Notes under the pieces: generated by a model
Database searches by the model: none
The model's input: the letters and a program-made list of their open reading frames with translations, nothing else
What the model was told of the DNA's origin: nothing
Shown: positions 6,564 through 6,973 of the stretch, piece after piece
Layout of the letters: each line of letters begins with the position of its first letter
Numbering within the stretch: position 1 is the stretch's first letter
Position numbers and translations under genes: made by a program
Source of the DNA: Lachnospiraceae bacterium
Lineage (GTDB): Bacteria > Bacillota_A > Clostridia > Lachnospirales > Lachnospiraceae
DNA: 6,973 nt
Assembly: GCA_016281675.1 (NCBI GenBank)
Contig: JAEEJD010000165.1
Location: 1-6,973 of the forward strand
Reading direction: 5' to 3'

Positions 6564-6973
6564 ATGAATACATATATGCCTAACGAGGCTGCCATTGAGC
6601 GTAAATGGTACGTCGTTGATGCAGCAGGATGCACTCTCGGACGTCTGGCTTCGGAAGTTGCCAAGGTGCTGAGAGGTAAGAATAAGCCTATATTCACACC
6701 TCACGCAGATACGGGTGACTGTGTCATCATCGTTAATGCAGAAAAGGTTAAAGTTACAGGCCGCAAGCTTGATCAGAAGATCTACTATCATCATTCCGAT
6801 TATGTCGGCGGAATGAAGGAGACAACGCTTCGCGACAAGCTCGCAAAAGCTCCTACGGAGGTCGTTGAACTTGCAGTCAAGGGAATGCTTCCCAAGGGAC
6901 CTTTGGGACGCAGGATGTATAAGAAGCTGTTTGTATATGCCGGACAGGAGCATCCGCATGCAGCACAGAAGCC
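6564..6973 (+). CDS. rplM: 50S ribosomal protein L13 (3' end outside window)
   Basis: The ATG at 6564 follows TGGAGGT (6551-6557) by six bases and opens 136 codons to the window edge. L13 is usually about 142 residues, so only a few C-terminal residues are missing. Recognisable L13 sequence runs throughout: ERKWYVVDA (12-20), TLGRLAS (24-30), [16 protein letters not shown] (58-66), [10 protein letters not shown] (74-83), [21 protein letters not shown] (105-125) and the HPHAAQKP end. L13 binds 23S rRNA early in assembly of the large subunit. It has its own promoter and leader. In most Firmicutes rpsI (S9) follows, which would lie just beyond this window. Confidence 0.98.
   Translation, partial: MNTYMPNEAAIERKWYVVDAAGCTLGRLASEVAKVLRGKNKPIFTPHADTGDCVIIVNAEKVKVTGRKLDQKIYYHHSDYVGGMKETTLRDKLAKAPTEVVELAVKGMLPKGPLGRRMYKKLFVYAGQEHPHAAQK

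Noticed and set aside
6456..6959. 167-codon minus-strand frame opposite rplM
   Set aside because: It is the antisense of an unmistakable L13 gene and its leader.

Overview
The window looks like a piece of chromosome from an anaerobic Gram-positive Firmicute, most likely a Lachnospiraceae/Butyrivibrio-type Clostridia. This is inferred from protein style, for example the VSDVILNKPGKLT variant of the HD-GYP motif, the 7TM hybrid kinase and the L13 sequence. Purine-rich Shine-Dalgarno sites, sigma-A-type promoters and mid-range GC agree with it. No mobile element, CRISPR array, tRNA or rRNA was found.

Layout. Positions 1-1771 hold a minus-strand gene that leaves the window at its 3' end. It encodes a membrane sensor with an ECF-S-like multi-helix region, an extracytoplasmic Cache-like domain, HAMP, and the start of an HD-GYP (c-di-GMP phosphodiesterase-type) domain. 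A compact divergent promoter region (about 1772-1893) separates it from four tightly packed plus-strand genes. These are an AlkD-like DNA alkylation repair protein (1894-2595), a low-molecular-weight protein tyrosine phosphatase (2602/2608-3066), an exported CapA-family protein (3073-4230) and a 7TM hybrid histidine kinase (4230-6446). Gaps of 6, 6 and -1 bases suggest one operon. A perfect consensus promoter (TTGACA-17-TATAAT) straddles the stop codon of the kinase. It feeds a leader of about 105 nt with foldable GC-rich elements, followed by rplM (ribosomal protein L13), which is cut off by the window edge.

How the parts may work together. The two ends of the block are sensory genes: an HD-GYP receptor and a hybrid kinase with a receiver but no DNA-binding output. 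Between them lie a phosphatase and a CapA protein, a pairing that hints at cell-envelope or exopolysaccharide control, plus a DNA repair gene with no evident functional link. This is inference from gene order only. The rplM unit is an ordinary translation operon with its own promoter, abutting the sensory block without a visible terminator.

No wholly new system is evident. The most notable points are the sensor architecture of the HD-GYP protein, the back-to-back promoters sharing one 12-bp palindrome, the altered residues after the phosphatase P-loop, and the structured leader before rplM.
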